Shown here one piece after another: positions 19,841 through 28,405 of a DNA stretch of 28,405 nt. This DNA comes from Chara braunii (Eukaryota > Streptophyta > Charophyceae > Charales > Characeae). The stretch is from assembly GCA_003427395.1 (NCBI GenBank), contig BFEA01000103.1:2016-30420 (forward strand), in the 5' to 3' direction. Position numbers and translations under genes: made by a program. The first letter of the stretch is position 1. Every line of letters begins with the position of its first letter. The notes below the pieces were generated by a model. It did no database searches, had not been told where the DNA came from, and was given only the letters and a program-made list of their open reading frames with translations.

Positions 19841-19987
19841 TTGGCAGGAGGCAAGACTAATTCAAAGACCAAGCATTTTGTTAGTACCTGGGCCTCCCTT
19901 CTACTTCCACCGCTGGACCACCTCCATTGGCATTGAGTAACACCGGTGCCTAAGGCCGACACTCTCCCACACACAAAAATGGGTGCA

Positions 19988-20010
19988 CACCCACCCACCC
20001 ACCCACCCAC
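19988..20010. repeat. (CCCA)n microsatellite
   Basis: Run of CCCA or CCAC units directly after the right end of the foldback element. Confidence 0.9.
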
Positions 20011-20075
20011 GCACACACCCACACATCCACACCCGTGTTGGCTAAAGTCCCCATGAATACCGACCAGGGGGAGCA

Positions 20076-20096
20076 AGCCAACTCTCTCAGTTGGCT
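20076..20096. repeat. Perfect 8-bp hairpin
   Basis: AGCCAACT (20076-20083) pairs with AGTTGGCT (20089-20096) around CTCTC. Nearby, GGTAATAGGTAGG (20190) recurs inverted at about 20313-20326, so the foldback habit continues outside the main element. Confidence 0.65.
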
Positions 20097-20454
20097 GGCA
20101 CCAGGCGTGCCTTAGGCAGTCAGTGGGGATTGGTGCAGCAGCAAGGGCGTCAATCTCACCCTTCCCCAGAAACCAAATAGTGCTAGACGGTAATAGGTAG
20201 GTTTGGAGTGTACTACTGCTTGTGCAGCCCACTGGCAGCTACAAGTCTCCCCCATGAGCATCTGATGGCCCTAGACAAGTACTACCCATACTTGAAAGGA
20301 AAAAAAAAAGAGCCTACCTATTACCACCGTCTTCCATCCCCACCCAACCGCTTTTACGACCTCATGACAGCCAAAGGTTGTGATGATGCCATCAATGAAA
20401 ATGCCCCAAGCCAAGAACCATCCAGATTCATGCACCCCAGGCAAGGCACGAACC

Positions 20455-20530
20455 CCGCCCCACTCTTCCCCCCGCCCCCCTTCCCCCCGCTTCCGCCTCT
20501 TCGCCTCCTGTCCCCCTCTCCCCTGGCCCC
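20455..20530 (-). repeat. C-rich tract, G-quadruplex capable on the minus strand
   Basis: At least six runs of three or more C within about 75 bases (CCCCGCCCC, CCCCCCGCCCCCC and others). Plus-strand frames here are Pro-rich by composition and I do not accept them as genes. Confidence 0.6.
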
Positions 20531-20930
20531 CACCACCAAATTATTCCAAAAGCATCCAACTCCACCAGCGGCAAGACCCCACTTGTTGCCCATATTATGC
20601 TTTACGGTCAGAAATGAAGGGCCTGGCTGTACAAAAATTAAAAATCACCAAGTGTGCAAAATGGCACGTGTATGTTATATGCCAGCATACCAGGTGGAGA
20701 GAACCACTCACAGTCTCCGTTCTTTTTCCCTTTTTTAAAGAAAAAGAGAAACACTCAGTTCATTATAAAATCAAGACGAGGGGTCTCCGTTTTCTCACGG
20801 AGAGCCTCGCCGCACCACCACTCACCAAATGCAGAAAAGACCAAAAATATGGCAGAGTATTTCTTACTCTCTGGCCATCGATCTCCGTAATCTACGGTGG
20901 AAATTGGCCCTCAGGTCGATCATTGGGTGG

Positions 20931-20951
20931 TTTTTTTTTTTTTTTTTTTTT
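20931..20951. repeat. T21 homopolymer
   Basis: Twenty-one T in a row immediately before repeat D1. Read on the minus strand it is an A tail, so a retroposed end is possible, but I see no target duplication. Confidence 0.9.
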
Positions 20952-20960
20952 CTAGTGAGG

Positions 20961-21048
20961 GTGTACTCACGCTGGCACTCTCCTAAATGTAGCTGACTGC
21001 AATTACAGCTCACCTTGATGCATCCGACCGCAATCAGGTCCAGAGGTC
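20961..21048 (+). repeat. Diverged dispersed repeat, copy D1
   Basis: Aligns with 22973-23062: TACTCACRCT, TAAATGTAKCTGACYGCARTTAC, GATGYATCYG and AGGTCCA occur in the same order and spacing. Inside, the phrase CTGACTGCAATTAC, CCGACCGCAATCAG and CCGACCGTAATCAG (about 21120) recurs, so the repeat is itself built of short units. Confidence 0.6.
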
Positions 21049-21475
21049 AGTTGGAGAAGCCCCACCGTGTGAGTAGGTCTGGAGTTGAAAAGAGGGCAAC
21101 TCGACGTGTGGAATGCCCGACCGTAATCAGAACAAACACTTCACTTGACACTACCGGTGGCCAAAGGTCGAGAAAGGTATTGGCTACACAAAATAAAATG
21201 AAAAATAAAAAGGAAGAAAGCTATTGGCTTCATTATTTCCATGGCTGTCATCCGCCGAAGGAACGAGAAGATCGCAGTGACGTTCCATCAAGGTGGAGGG
21301 CCCACGGCTTCATCTTAGCAGTTAAAAACTAACGCCATGATGAGAGTGCTCTTGGGATCCGGAGGTGCACGTGGAGATCATGCACCCGTCCACCTTTACG
21401 TCCAGGTTCATTCTGACCAGGCCGATTTTGTCCCTTCCAACCTTGAGCAAGCGGTTCACATGAAACGGATGGAAG

Positions 21476-21508
21476 AGAAGAGAGAGAGAGAGAGAGAGAG
21501 GAGGGGGG
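21476..21508. repeat. (AG)n followed by a G run
   Basis: AG microsatellite ending in GAGGGGGGGG. The frames 21337-21570 plus and 21329-21640 minus cross it and are not supported as genes. Confidence 0.85.
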
Positions 21509-21962
21509 GGGAAAGTGTAGCGGACAGCTGGCTATGTGAGCGTGGAGGGGGGAGGAGGAGGAGTTTCTAGTTGATAAGCCCATATGCACATACATCCATG
21601 CTTTTGGAAATCCGTGCGGATCTGCACCGAGTACGTGCACCTCGTAGAGCCATTAAATTGATTCGCAAATCTTCGGAGAAGCGATGGATGTCTACGAACG
21701 GATCTTTTTGTCCTCCCTCTTCAACACTCACATTGGCAATCTCCCTCCCCTCCCTCCCTCCCCATTTCCAAGTCCTGATCCCAAATCACTTACTACGGTT
21801 ATTAAAATACAGCACTACTTTTCTGACTGTCACAGTCCTCGCTTTCATTCTTGACAGCGGGCCAGGGCCCCATATATCCTCTAATAAACACTAATACGTA
21901 ATTAATTAAATCTAATATGCTATTCCTGAATTTTGTTCCTCCGAATCTCACCGCGCCTTCAT

Positions 21963-22006
21963 AACTCGGCGACCCACACACTTACTTCCCCCCCCTCCCC
22001 CCCCCA

Positions 22007-22074
<68 letters not shown>

Positions 22075-22218
22075 CAACTCGGCGACCCACACACGCACTT
22101 ACTCCCCCTCCCCTCCCCCCAACACACACACACACTCTCTCCCTCTCTCTCTCTCTCACAGACACCCACACACACACATTCTCTCTCTCACACAGACACA
22201 CCCACACACATTCTCACT

Positions 22219-22251
<33 letters not shown>

Positions 22252-22270
22252 GCACACACACACACACACT
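21963..22270. repeat. CT/CA compound microsatellite with a 113-bp tandem duplication
   Basis: AACTCGGCGACCCACACAC occurs at 21963 and again at 22076, each followed by CTCCCC-type sequence and then (CT)n and (CA)n. Simple CA with CGCG interruptions continues to about 22270. The 158-codon plus frame 21933-22409 is Thr-His-Ser repeat translated from this DNA and not a gene. Confidence 0.85.
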
Positions 22271-22432
22271 CACGCGTTTCTGTGCAGTAAAGAAATCCCT
22301 TTTCCCTTTCCCTGACTCCACACGGATTATTTCCCCCTTCTTTTTTTCTTTTTTTTCCCCCCGCAGGCAGAACCGTTTTTATTTTTTTTCCCTTTTATGT
22401 TTTTTTTAAACTAGTTTTTCATGTATAACATT

Positions 22433-22487
22433 ACTAACCTCCGGTATCAAAAAAATAAAAAAAAACACACCTAACCTCCGGTATCGT
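22433..22487. repeat. Short direct repeat CTAACCTCCGGTATC
   Basis: The 15-base word CTAACCTCCGGTATC occurs twice about 37 bases apart with an A-rich spacer. It may be a small duplication or target-site-like repeat. Nothing else supports an insertion. Confidence 0.6.
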
Positions 22488-22972
22488 CTTCATCCGAACA
22501 GAAACATCTATATACCTGGGGGCGTTCTATTCGGGTGATAAGTCGAACTACAGTACATCTTTCAATTTATTATTAAAAAAAAAGGGGGGGGAAGGTCATT
22601 CGGCCTCTTTTTCTTTCCATTTTGCTTAATAATGAAGAGGAAAGACACTGTACACTTTCTAAAAAAACTTCGACCTGACCTTAATTGCCTTCGGCACTGG
22701 GCGCTGTTGATAAAACTGCAATTTCGAGGCAGAAAAAAAAAAAAAAGAAGAAGAAACAACAGTCACTGCGCATGTTATCCCGTTACGATGAAAGAAAATA
22801 TCAGGTCATCTAACGCCAAGAAAAAAATTCGTAAAAAAAAAAAAAAAAAAAGACCTTTCTCCCCACCCCCCAGCCCCCCATACCAAAAACAAAAAAAGAA
22901 AAAAGATAAAAAAAAAGAGAAAAAAAGAACCCGTTGACTCTCAGCTCACGGAGATGACGAACAATGAGAGGA

Positions 22973-23062
22973 GTGCATACTCACACTAGCTCGATCTTAA
23001 ATGTATCTGACCGCAGTTACGGCCGGACCTGGATGTATCTGGTCGACATTAGGTCCAAGAAT
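22973..23062 (+). repeat. Diverged dispersed repeat, copy D2
   Basis: Partner of D1 in the same orientation, about 2 kb downstream. The sequence between the copies is mostly homopolymer and microsatellite. Both copies follow A/T homopolymer tracts. Confidence 0.6.
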
Positions 23063-23187
23063 CACACCATAAAAGGCCCTAGTGTGACCTCGCCCTTAAT
23101 GAATGTTGCATTTGAGACAAACGCGACTGATTCAAAAACACACAAACGCCGACCCGCGTAGCTATTTGTCTCTCAAAATTTTCAAAA

Positions 23188-23274
23188 TATAAAAGTTCCA
23201 AACTCAATTCCAATACTCTTGTCAACAACCTCCAAAATTCAGGCTACTCTTCTCTCTCTCTCTCTCTCTCTCTC
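23188..23274 (+). promoter_or_regulatory. Possible TATA box and CT-rich leader
   Basis: TATAAAAG (23188-23195) is followed about 55 bases later by a CT run (23251-23274), an arrangement often seen in plant promoters and 5' leaders. The first plausible ATG downstream starts only a 35-codon frame (23673), so no gene supports this reading. Confidence 0.25.
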
Positions 23275-23672
23275 GCAAATCCTCAAATACTAAACGGAAA
23301 AAAAAAGATTCAATTCATCTCCAGAAGAGAAGGAATCTTTGCCTCACAGGAATCACGCATCTCTCCGCCCTCAAAAGAAAAAAGAATAAAAAAAGAGGAT
23401 CTTTAGAGACCACTCCGGCTGCTTTTGCTTTCCCCAAAAGAAACAAACGCCCATCCTCTAACGTAACCTGACGTGTAATCGCCGCTTTCAATCGCGTAAC
23501 CTAACCTGATTTAACGTAAACGTCAACACAACTGCACTCAACTACCACCATGCACGAAGAAACGAACAGATTTCAATCAATCTGTTCATCATTTAATGTC
23601 TAAGTAGAAACAATAAGAGTCATTTCAAAACTAATTACAACAAAGTCCACAGCACCAGCTCCTTTCTGGGCG

Positions 23673-23780
23673 ATGGCCATGGCAAGGATCATCGTGACGA
23701 TGGCGATGGCGATGGCGATGGCGATGGCTATGGCGATGGCGATGGCGATGACGATGGCGATGGCCTTAGTTAATCAGTAA
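23673..23780 (+). CDS. Short open frame of alternating Met-Ala, probably not a gene
   Basis: From ATG at 23673 a 35-residue frame runs to TAA at 23778-23780. It starts MAMARIIVT, continues as a Met-Ala repeat from the GATGGC hexamer, and ends LVNQ. It would be hydrophobic. I list it because the TATA-like and CT-rich sequence lies upstream, but the simplest explanation is a translated microsatellite. Confidence 0.12.
   Translation: MAMARIIVTMAMAMAMAMAMAMAMAMTMAMALVNQ
23696..23765. repeat. (GATGGC)n hexanucleotide repeat
   Basis: About eleven GATGGC units, three of them altered (GCTATG, GATGAC and a terminal variant). Period six keeps any frame open through it. Confidence 0.9.
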
Positions 23781-23882
23781 CCATAGATGATTCAACACCA
23801 AGTGAATCGACTTCCATGCACACACAGGATGACACGGCGGCCATTAAGCACCCTCTGCCCCGTGCCGTCTGTCCAACACAAC

Positions 23883-23906
23883 CAAAAAAAAAAAAAAAAA
23901 AAAAAA
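23883..23906. repeat. A homopolymer
   Basis: More than twenty consecutive A after CAACACAACC. Minus-strand frame 23844-24269 starts beyond it and shows no recognised domain. Confidence 0.9.
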
Positions 23907-24382
23907 CACGATACAAGAAACAGATAAAAGAAACCAAGGATCTAGGGCAATATCTCTCTGGTTCTCATGTATGTTTTTCTTGTCTGAACATAAAACGCTG
24001 CTAAGCGTTCCGCGACCTTCTTGTTCTACATCTTCATCAAACCGTTTCACACAGAAGTTAAAGAAAGAGTGGTCACACCCCCTCTTCTCCCCCCCCACTA
24101 CCCTACCGAATATTTTCTGGCTATGGTGGGGCCCTTCTTCTTCTTCGTCTTCTTCGTTAGACCCCGTCATTTGGTTCTCCCCATCGTCCATGCTTCTTAT
24201 CCCTCTTTTTTTGATTGGCTCGATTTCACCGCAGAACGGTCTTTCGCCGACGCAGCGCACCCTCATCACGTATGTACTCTAGCTATCTTTCCGGTCAAAT
24301 ACGTCCATAATGAGGGTGCGTTGTGTTCGGTGGAAGACGGTAGCCATTTGCACCACGCCAATCAATTGCTCTTCGTTTCTTT

Positions 24383-24657
24383 GCCACGTGGCATTAACCC
24401 CGTTGTGCCCCTTTCGCTCCCCCGTTTGCTCCGTCGATGAGCAGAACCACCTCCCTTTTCCTTCGCTGCCACGTGGCGTAACTATGGTCGACAGTCAGAT
24501 CGGGACCGCGCCAATACCGCAATGTGGCCGGCAGGAGGAGAGAACGCTCGCATCGCCATCGATGGGCAGAAGAAAGCCACGTGGCTCTCTAATGATTGGA
24601 TTCCCCAATTATTTGTCGTCTAAGTGCAGAGCCGGGGTCGGACAACATCCACGTGAC
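24383..24657. promoter_or_regulatory. Cluster of palindromic G-boxes
   Basis: The 10-base palindrome GCCACGTGGC occurs three times (24383-24392, 24468-24477, 24576-24585). A fourth CCACGTGAC lies at 24649-24657, directly joined to another TGACGTG. GCCACGTGGC is the optimal plant G-box/ABRE-type site bound by bZIP and bHLH factors. Four within 275 bases suggest a regulated promoter or enhancer. Orientation and target gene are unknown: the plus side leads into the minisatellite, the minus side has no clear gene. Confidence 0.5.
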
Positions 24658-24764
24658 GTGAAGAAGTGGTTCGTCGTCTGGCAGTCCGACTCGGAGGCGA
24701 ACCGCAATTTCCGAGCGAGAGCGCAAGACGCCGATGATGCGGTTCCAGTCCGTCAGTCAGTCCG

Positions 24765-25165
24765 TCCTGTTCCTGGTCCCGGTCTCGTTTCTGTTCCTGG
24801 TCTTGCTCCAGCTCCTGCTCCTGTTCCTGGTCTTGTTCCAGTTCCAGCTCCTGTTCCTGGTCTTGTTCCACCTCCTGGTGTTCCTGGTCTTGTTCCAGCT
24901 TCCAGCTCTTGCTGCTGTTGTTCCTGGTCTTGTTCCAGTTCCTTGCTCCTGTTCCTGGTCTTGTTCCATTTCCTTGCTCCATTTCCTTGCTCCTGTTCCT
25001 GGTCTTGTTCCAGCTCCCGGTGTTCCTGGTTTGTTACTCTTCCTGTTCCTGGTTTGCTCCCGTTCCTCGTCCCTGCTTCTGTTCCTGGTCCCGATCGTGC
25101 GGATTCCTGTTCCAGCTCTAGCCCTGTACGTTTGCCTGCTCCTGCTCCTGCTCCTGCTCCTCTTC
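24765..25165. repeat. Minisatellite of TGTTCCTGGTCTTGTTCCAG-type units
   Basis: Units of CCTGTTCCTGGTCTTGTTCC and GCTCCTG filler repeat for 400 bases. Nearly all frames are open: plus frames read Pro-Val-Pro-Gly-Leu-Val (24310-25206, 298 codons, the longest frame in the window) or Leu-Phe-Leu-Val; minus frames read Glu-Gln-Asp-Gln or Asn-Lys-Thr-Arg. Openness in both strands is explained by the repeat, so I do not call a gene. A repeat-rich secreted or cell-wall type protein in the Pro frame remains possible but has no signal peptide at its start. Confidence 0.8.
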
Positions 25166-25170
25166 TCGCT

Positions 25171-25280
25171 GAGCACGCGCTGTGCCGTCTGCGAGGCCAC
25201 CCGTAATCCCTATGCGCCTATCGCGGAGCACGCGCTGTGCTGCCTGCGAGGCCACCTGTAATTCCTGTGCGCCTATCCGC
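25171..25280. repeat. Two tandem copies of a 55-bp unit
   Basis: GAGCACGCGCTGTGC starts at 25171 and 25226; the copies differ at a few bases. Each is rich in CG dinucleotides. The unit begins right after the minisatellite. Confidence 0.8.
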
Positions 25281-25689
25281 CTGTCCGCCTGCTCGCCCGG
25301 TGATGCGGTTTATATCATGAAGGTAGACGCCCAGTCACGTCCTGATCTCACCGGCCCGGTGGTTTCAGGATTTTTTGTTGTTTTATTTTTGGTTTTATTT
25401 TATTTTATAACCAGAATCCCTTTCTTTCGAGTAGTCTAAGGGTGAATTTATTCAGTCTTCTTTATATTTGCGATGGCTCCAATCATCACCGTCATCATCA
25501 AGGTGAATGCGTAGAATCCCGACCTGATATCTTGCTGCTAAGCTTCGCTAAGCTTCGTCGCGCACAGAGAAAATCTCTATAAAATCCTGCAATCCTACAT
25601 CTTCTGCTCTCCCGTTCGTGCCTCCAATTTTTTTGTTGACGAATGCCAAAGATTAAAACACAACTGGCTATCATCGTCCTCCGAAGGAA

Positions 25690-25751
<62 letters not shown>
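25690..25751. repeat. (AC)n(AG)n compound microsatellite 1
   Basis: AC run followed directly by an AG run. Two further compound tracts of the same order occur at 27984 and 28329. Confidence 0.95.
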
Positions 25752-25846
25752 AGTAAACAATTATCGCAAACGGACACCACCATCCATCGTGGGTCCGCTG
25801 TCATGAAGGCCTAGGAATGATTGAACACATGTTGCCATGGTCCTGA

Positions 25847-25918
25847 AATGGTGATGATGACGATGATGATGACGGAGGTGCCGACAATAGACTGCCATTT
25901 ATGACGACGATGGTGATG
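25847..25918. repeat. GAT/GAC-rich degenerate triplet repeat
   Basis: Imperfect GATGATGAC units at 25847-25876 and GACGACGATGGTGATGG near 25900. No gene supported. Confidence 0.7.
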
Positions 25919-26132
25919 GATTCTCGCTCAGCAAGTCGGTTTAGAGATGGCTGTATGCCGCTCGTGCACCTAGTCCAGATCATATCAATGATTCACTCGC
26001 TGACGTTACAGTATATACCCACCCATCATGCATGACCTCTCGCTACGGTAAATATAGACATTTTGACAGAGTCCAGGTGGCCTCTCTACGTCGCTACTAT
26101 CTAATCACACAAACCCGAATCCCCATCCTCTG

Positions 26133-26158
26133 TCCTCTCCTCTCCTCTCCTCTCCTCT
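26133..26158. repeat. (CTCCT)n pentanucleotide repeat
   Basis: Five clean TCCTC units. Confidence 0.9.
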
Positions 26159-26480
26159 AATGAATCCCGCAAAATAACTCGAGACTGCAACAACCAATCA
26201 AGGATTCTTTCACCTCGCATCTAGCAGCCTGCTAATGATCAACAAAAATTAACCTTGTAGTTGTCTTCTATTTTCGAGTATTGAATTACTTATTCGTTTG
26301 TTAGCGTGCTCCAATGTCGTTTCCAGGCGAGTGCAGTCCTCATCATCGCCTGGCATGCTACGATGAAATTTGCGACCCGATGCGTTGGATAAGGAATTAT
26401 AACCTTTCCGCCGCTGCTGCCTCTTCTCTCAGATTCGACGACGCACCCTCCGGCCGCAATTCTTTCTTCCTTTCTGCATG

Positions 26481-27260
26481 ATGCATGCATGCATGCATGT
26501 CACGACGACACTAGAGCTAAATCTCAACGACGCACCAGCGGCAATTCTTCAATTCTTCCGTTCTGCATGCATGCACGCATACCACAACGACGCTAGAGCT
26601 AAAACCATCAAATTAAATGCACGACCCAACCACGTCATTGCCTCTCTTTCTCCTCGCACGCACGCATGACCGCATGCACGAGTATTCTGCTCGTATGCAC
26701 GTACGCGCGCATGCATGCATGCGCGCGCAAATATTTCGACGACGATGCCATCATCAATCTTTCTCCATGCACGTATGCATATGTCTCGACGACCCATCTG
26801 CGGCCCTTCTGCATGCATGCAGCACACGTACGCATGTCTCGCCGTCCCGGTAGCCCCTGCATGCATGCATGCATGCATGTCACGACGACACTAGAGCTAA
26901 ATCTCAACGACGCACCAGCGGCAATTCTTCAATTCTTCCGTTCTGCATGCATGCACGCATACCACAACGACGCTAGAGCTAAAACCATCAAATTAAATGC
27001 ACGACCCAACCACGTCATTGCCTCTCTTTCTCCTCGCACGCACGCATGACCGCATGCACGAGTATTCTGCTCGTATGCACGTACGCGCGCATGCATGCAT
27101 GCGCGCGCAAATATTTCGACGACGATGCCATCATCAATCTTTCTCCATGCACGTATGCATATGTCTCGACGACCCATCTGCGGCCCTTCTGCATGCATGC
27201 AGCACACGTACGCATGTCTCGCCGTCCCGGTAGCCCCTGCATGCATGCATGCATGCATGT
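26481..27260. repeat. Perfect 380-bp tandem duplication bounded by (GCAT)n
   Basis: 26481-26880 and 26861-27260 are identical base for base; the period is 380 and the shared 20 bases at the junction are ATGCATGC repeat. Each copy contains shorter units of CGACGAC, about 60-70 bases, then a GCATGCATGCAT tract. A diverged older copy of one such unit lies upstream at 26435-26480 (CGACGACGCACC, GCAATTCTTTC, TTCTGCATG). Identical frames on both strands (26666-27049 plus, 26929-27321 minus and others) are products of the duplication. Recent unequal exchange between GCAT tracts is the likely cause. Confidence 0.95.
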
Positions 27261-27607
27261 TTCGACGACGCCATCGCTTTGTTCTCATCTCCGGCGAATC
27301 TGCTGCGCCCATAGCTCGCAAGCTCGCGGCTATGGCGGATCTGTCTCTTGAAGGTGATGACCAACCACTTCGGTTCCTGTTTTGTGTATTCGCACTCTCT
27401 TCTTAACCCGATTTCTCTCCCTCGTTCTCTCTTCCACCTCCTCTTCTCGCTCACCAGTCGTTAGGATAGACTTGGCGAAGCTTTGACCCTGGCATATACT
27501 GCCCGTCTTGAAAGCCGACGAAGAACTGCGGAAGCACAAAGACACCATCCCCAAGAACACAAAACACACGACAACTGACGTTAACGGCTTACTCCAGTCT
27601 CACACGA

Positions 27608-27652
27608 GGGAGGGGGGTGTGAGGAGGGGGGTTAAGGGAGGGGAGGGGAAGG
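27608..27652 (+). repeat. G-rich tract, G-quadruplex capable
   Basis: Seven runs of three or more G within 45 bases, with spacers of one to seven bases. It lies about 90 bases upstream of the candidate exon pair. Confidence 0.7.
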
Positions 27653-27739
27653 GATAAAAAAAAAGGCCGAATTCATTGTATTCCATAGAATGCATGAATC
27701 TTTGCAAGGCAGCAGCACATGCCCGTCCGCTGTGGGCAG

Positions 27740-27961
27740 GTCATTGTTCTTGTATCTGAAGGTCAAGCTTCAGAACTCTTCGCTGCGCAACGGGAGGTCC
27801 GGGGCCCAACCTGTGGAAACCCGTAGGGCCAACGTGCGCGTACTGAGCTTCGAGTTTATGGAACATGTAAGGGGGTAGAACACAATTATTCCGAGTTTTA
27901 AATACTGGGTTCATTGCAGTACGACATGCTGGGAAGCAACTCGGCCATTGTTTGGCACTAG
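27740..27961 (+). CDS. Candidate last two exons of an unidentified gene
   Basis: An open frame after an acceptor-like GGGCAG (27734-27739) runs to 27866 and reads SLFLYLKVKLQ... to RVLSFEFMEH. It ends at a good donor, CAT then GTAAGG (27867). A TTCATTGCAG acceptor ends at 27919, and the frame resumes in phase as YDMLGSNSAIVWH and stops at TAG (27959-27961). The 53-base intron would be short for a plant. I recognise no family, and no convincing upstream exon was found: the ATG at 27332 (MADLSLE, then AAG GTGATG) does not join in frame to a usable acceptor. A chance frame is quite possible. Confidence 0.22.
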
Positions 27962-27982
27962 TCACGAGTGCTAGTTATCCAC

Positions 27983-27983
<1 letters not shown>

Positions 27984-28073
<90 letters not shown>
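27984..28073. repeat. (AC)n(AG)n compound microsatellite 2
   Basis: About 18 CA units followed directly by about 26 GA units. Both flanking frames (27958-28197 minus, 27968-28279 plus) are translated repeat. Confidence 0.95.
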
Positions 28074-28078
<5 letters not shown>

Positions 28079-28324
28079 TCAGCTGCTGACCTTATTAATC
28101 CAAGGATGAAGGACGGGAGATGCATTCCGTTGGAGCACAATGTTCTCCTGAGCGACTGCAATCGTGACGCACAGCACCACAACAACCACAACGACAACAG
28201 AGATAAGAAAAACTGGCTGCAGAAAACGACCTGGTGCTTAATTCTAGCACTCCAAAATACAGGACAACCAGAACAATAATCACTGCCTCACTGCCATGGG
28301 ATGGATTCCCGTGGGGTATTGAGA

Positions 28325-28328
<4 letters not shown>

Positions 28329-28405
<77 letters not shown>
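28329..28405. repeat. (AC)n(AG)n compound microsatellite 3, window edge
   Basis: CA run then GA run to the last base. The tract is the same type as that at 27984 and is cut by the window end. Confidence 0.95.

Larger units (their letters stand above)
18949..19977. repeat. Foldback element: roughly 1-kb imperfect inverted repeat
   Basis: The left arm (18949-about 19250) reappears as reverse complement in the right arm (about 19583-19977). Shared blocks in order: GTGTGGGAGRGTGT with GGCYTTAGGCA; GGGAGGC; AAATGCTYGGTC; TTAGTCKTGCC; GGGCAAACATG/GGGCAACATG; AGCTATGCTTGCAGGG; CCCCTGTA; CTTAGGAGTAGTGG. The left end also has a 26-bp tandem duplication (18949 and 18975). The loop of about 330 bases is AT-rich near 19365-19410. 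It could be a non-autonomous foldback transposon or a recombined pair of insertions. A transcript would make a long hairpin RNA. Confidence 0.7.

Noticed and set aside
21933-22409. 158-codon Thr/His/Ser frame
   Set aside because: Entirely explained by CA and CT microsatellite.
24310-25206. 298-codon plus-strand open frame, the longest in the window
   Set aside because: Over half is translated minisatellite, and both strands are open through it. No domain, no signal peptide and no codon-level evidence of selection that I can see.
26666-27049. Open frames repeated on both strands across the 380-bp duplication
   Set aside because: They are rich in Met-His-Ala-Cys from GCATGC repeats and are duplicated with the DNA; the same region is open on both strands.
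27332-27353. ATG with MADLSLE followed by AAG GTGATG as a first exon
   Set aside because: Neither nearby acceptor (27456 or 27463) leads to an open reading frame beyond a few codons.
1-28405. CRISPR array
   Set aside because: The repeat arrays found have diverged units, variable stems or simple-sequence character, with no identical short repeats around unique equal-length spacers, and the genome type is eukaryotic.

Overview
The window looks like repeat-dominated nuclear DNA of a green-lineage eukaryote (land plant, fern, bryophyte or charophyte-type alga). The reasons are: a site at 14795-14813 matching the primer-binding site I know from plant Ty3/gypsy elements; a plant-LTR-like motif (hairpin followed by YGCTGCC and AAATTT) in tandem; palindromic plant-type G-boxes near 24.4-24.6 kb; abundant AG, AC and CT microsatellites; and no dense gene layout. 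The species cannot be told from the sequence. I find no complete protein-coding gene. Almost all long open frames are low-complexity or lie in repeats.

Layout. 1-2.9 kb: an (AG)n edge, purine-rich DNA and two short-motif arrays. 2.9-7.3 kb: two inverted copies (A on +, C on -) of an old LTR-like sequence, with decayed minus-strand open frames between them. 7.3-11.5 kb: no recognisable gene; a short dispersed repeat (E1), an old direct repeat and a branched inverted repeat. 11.5-14.8 kb: the most striking part, a long LTR-like copy (B). It starts with an array of eight hairpins sharing a loop sequence while their stems differ and stay self-complementary. It continues with a dimeric tandem array and a chain of long-stem hairpins, and ends at a plant-type primer-binding site with its own 10-bp hairpin. 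14.8-18.9 kb: a decayed group II intron type reverse transcriptase on the minus strand (16246-16773), a 78-bp tandem repeat and another dense run of hairpins (17.35-17.79 kb). 18.9-20.3 kb: a roughly 1-kb foldback with a nested MITE-like insert. 20.9-23.3 kb: a diverged repeat pair, homopolymers and CT/CA microsatellites. 23.2-25.3 kb: a possible promoter-like stretch, a GATGGC repeat, a G-box cluster and a minisatellite open in several frames. 25.3-28.4 kb: compound microsatellites, a perfect 380-bp tandem duplication, a G-rich tract and a weak candidate for the last two exons of a gene. The window ends in (AC)n(AG)n.

The best candidate for something undescribed is the family of hairpin-chain LTR-like sequences (A, B, C and possibly 17.35-17.79 kb). 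Paralogous copies keep hairpins at matching places while the paired arms change together, which suggests selection on, or a copying mechanism that preserves, folded RNA or single-stranded DNA. That conclusion is inference; the paired arms and shared loops are visible directly.
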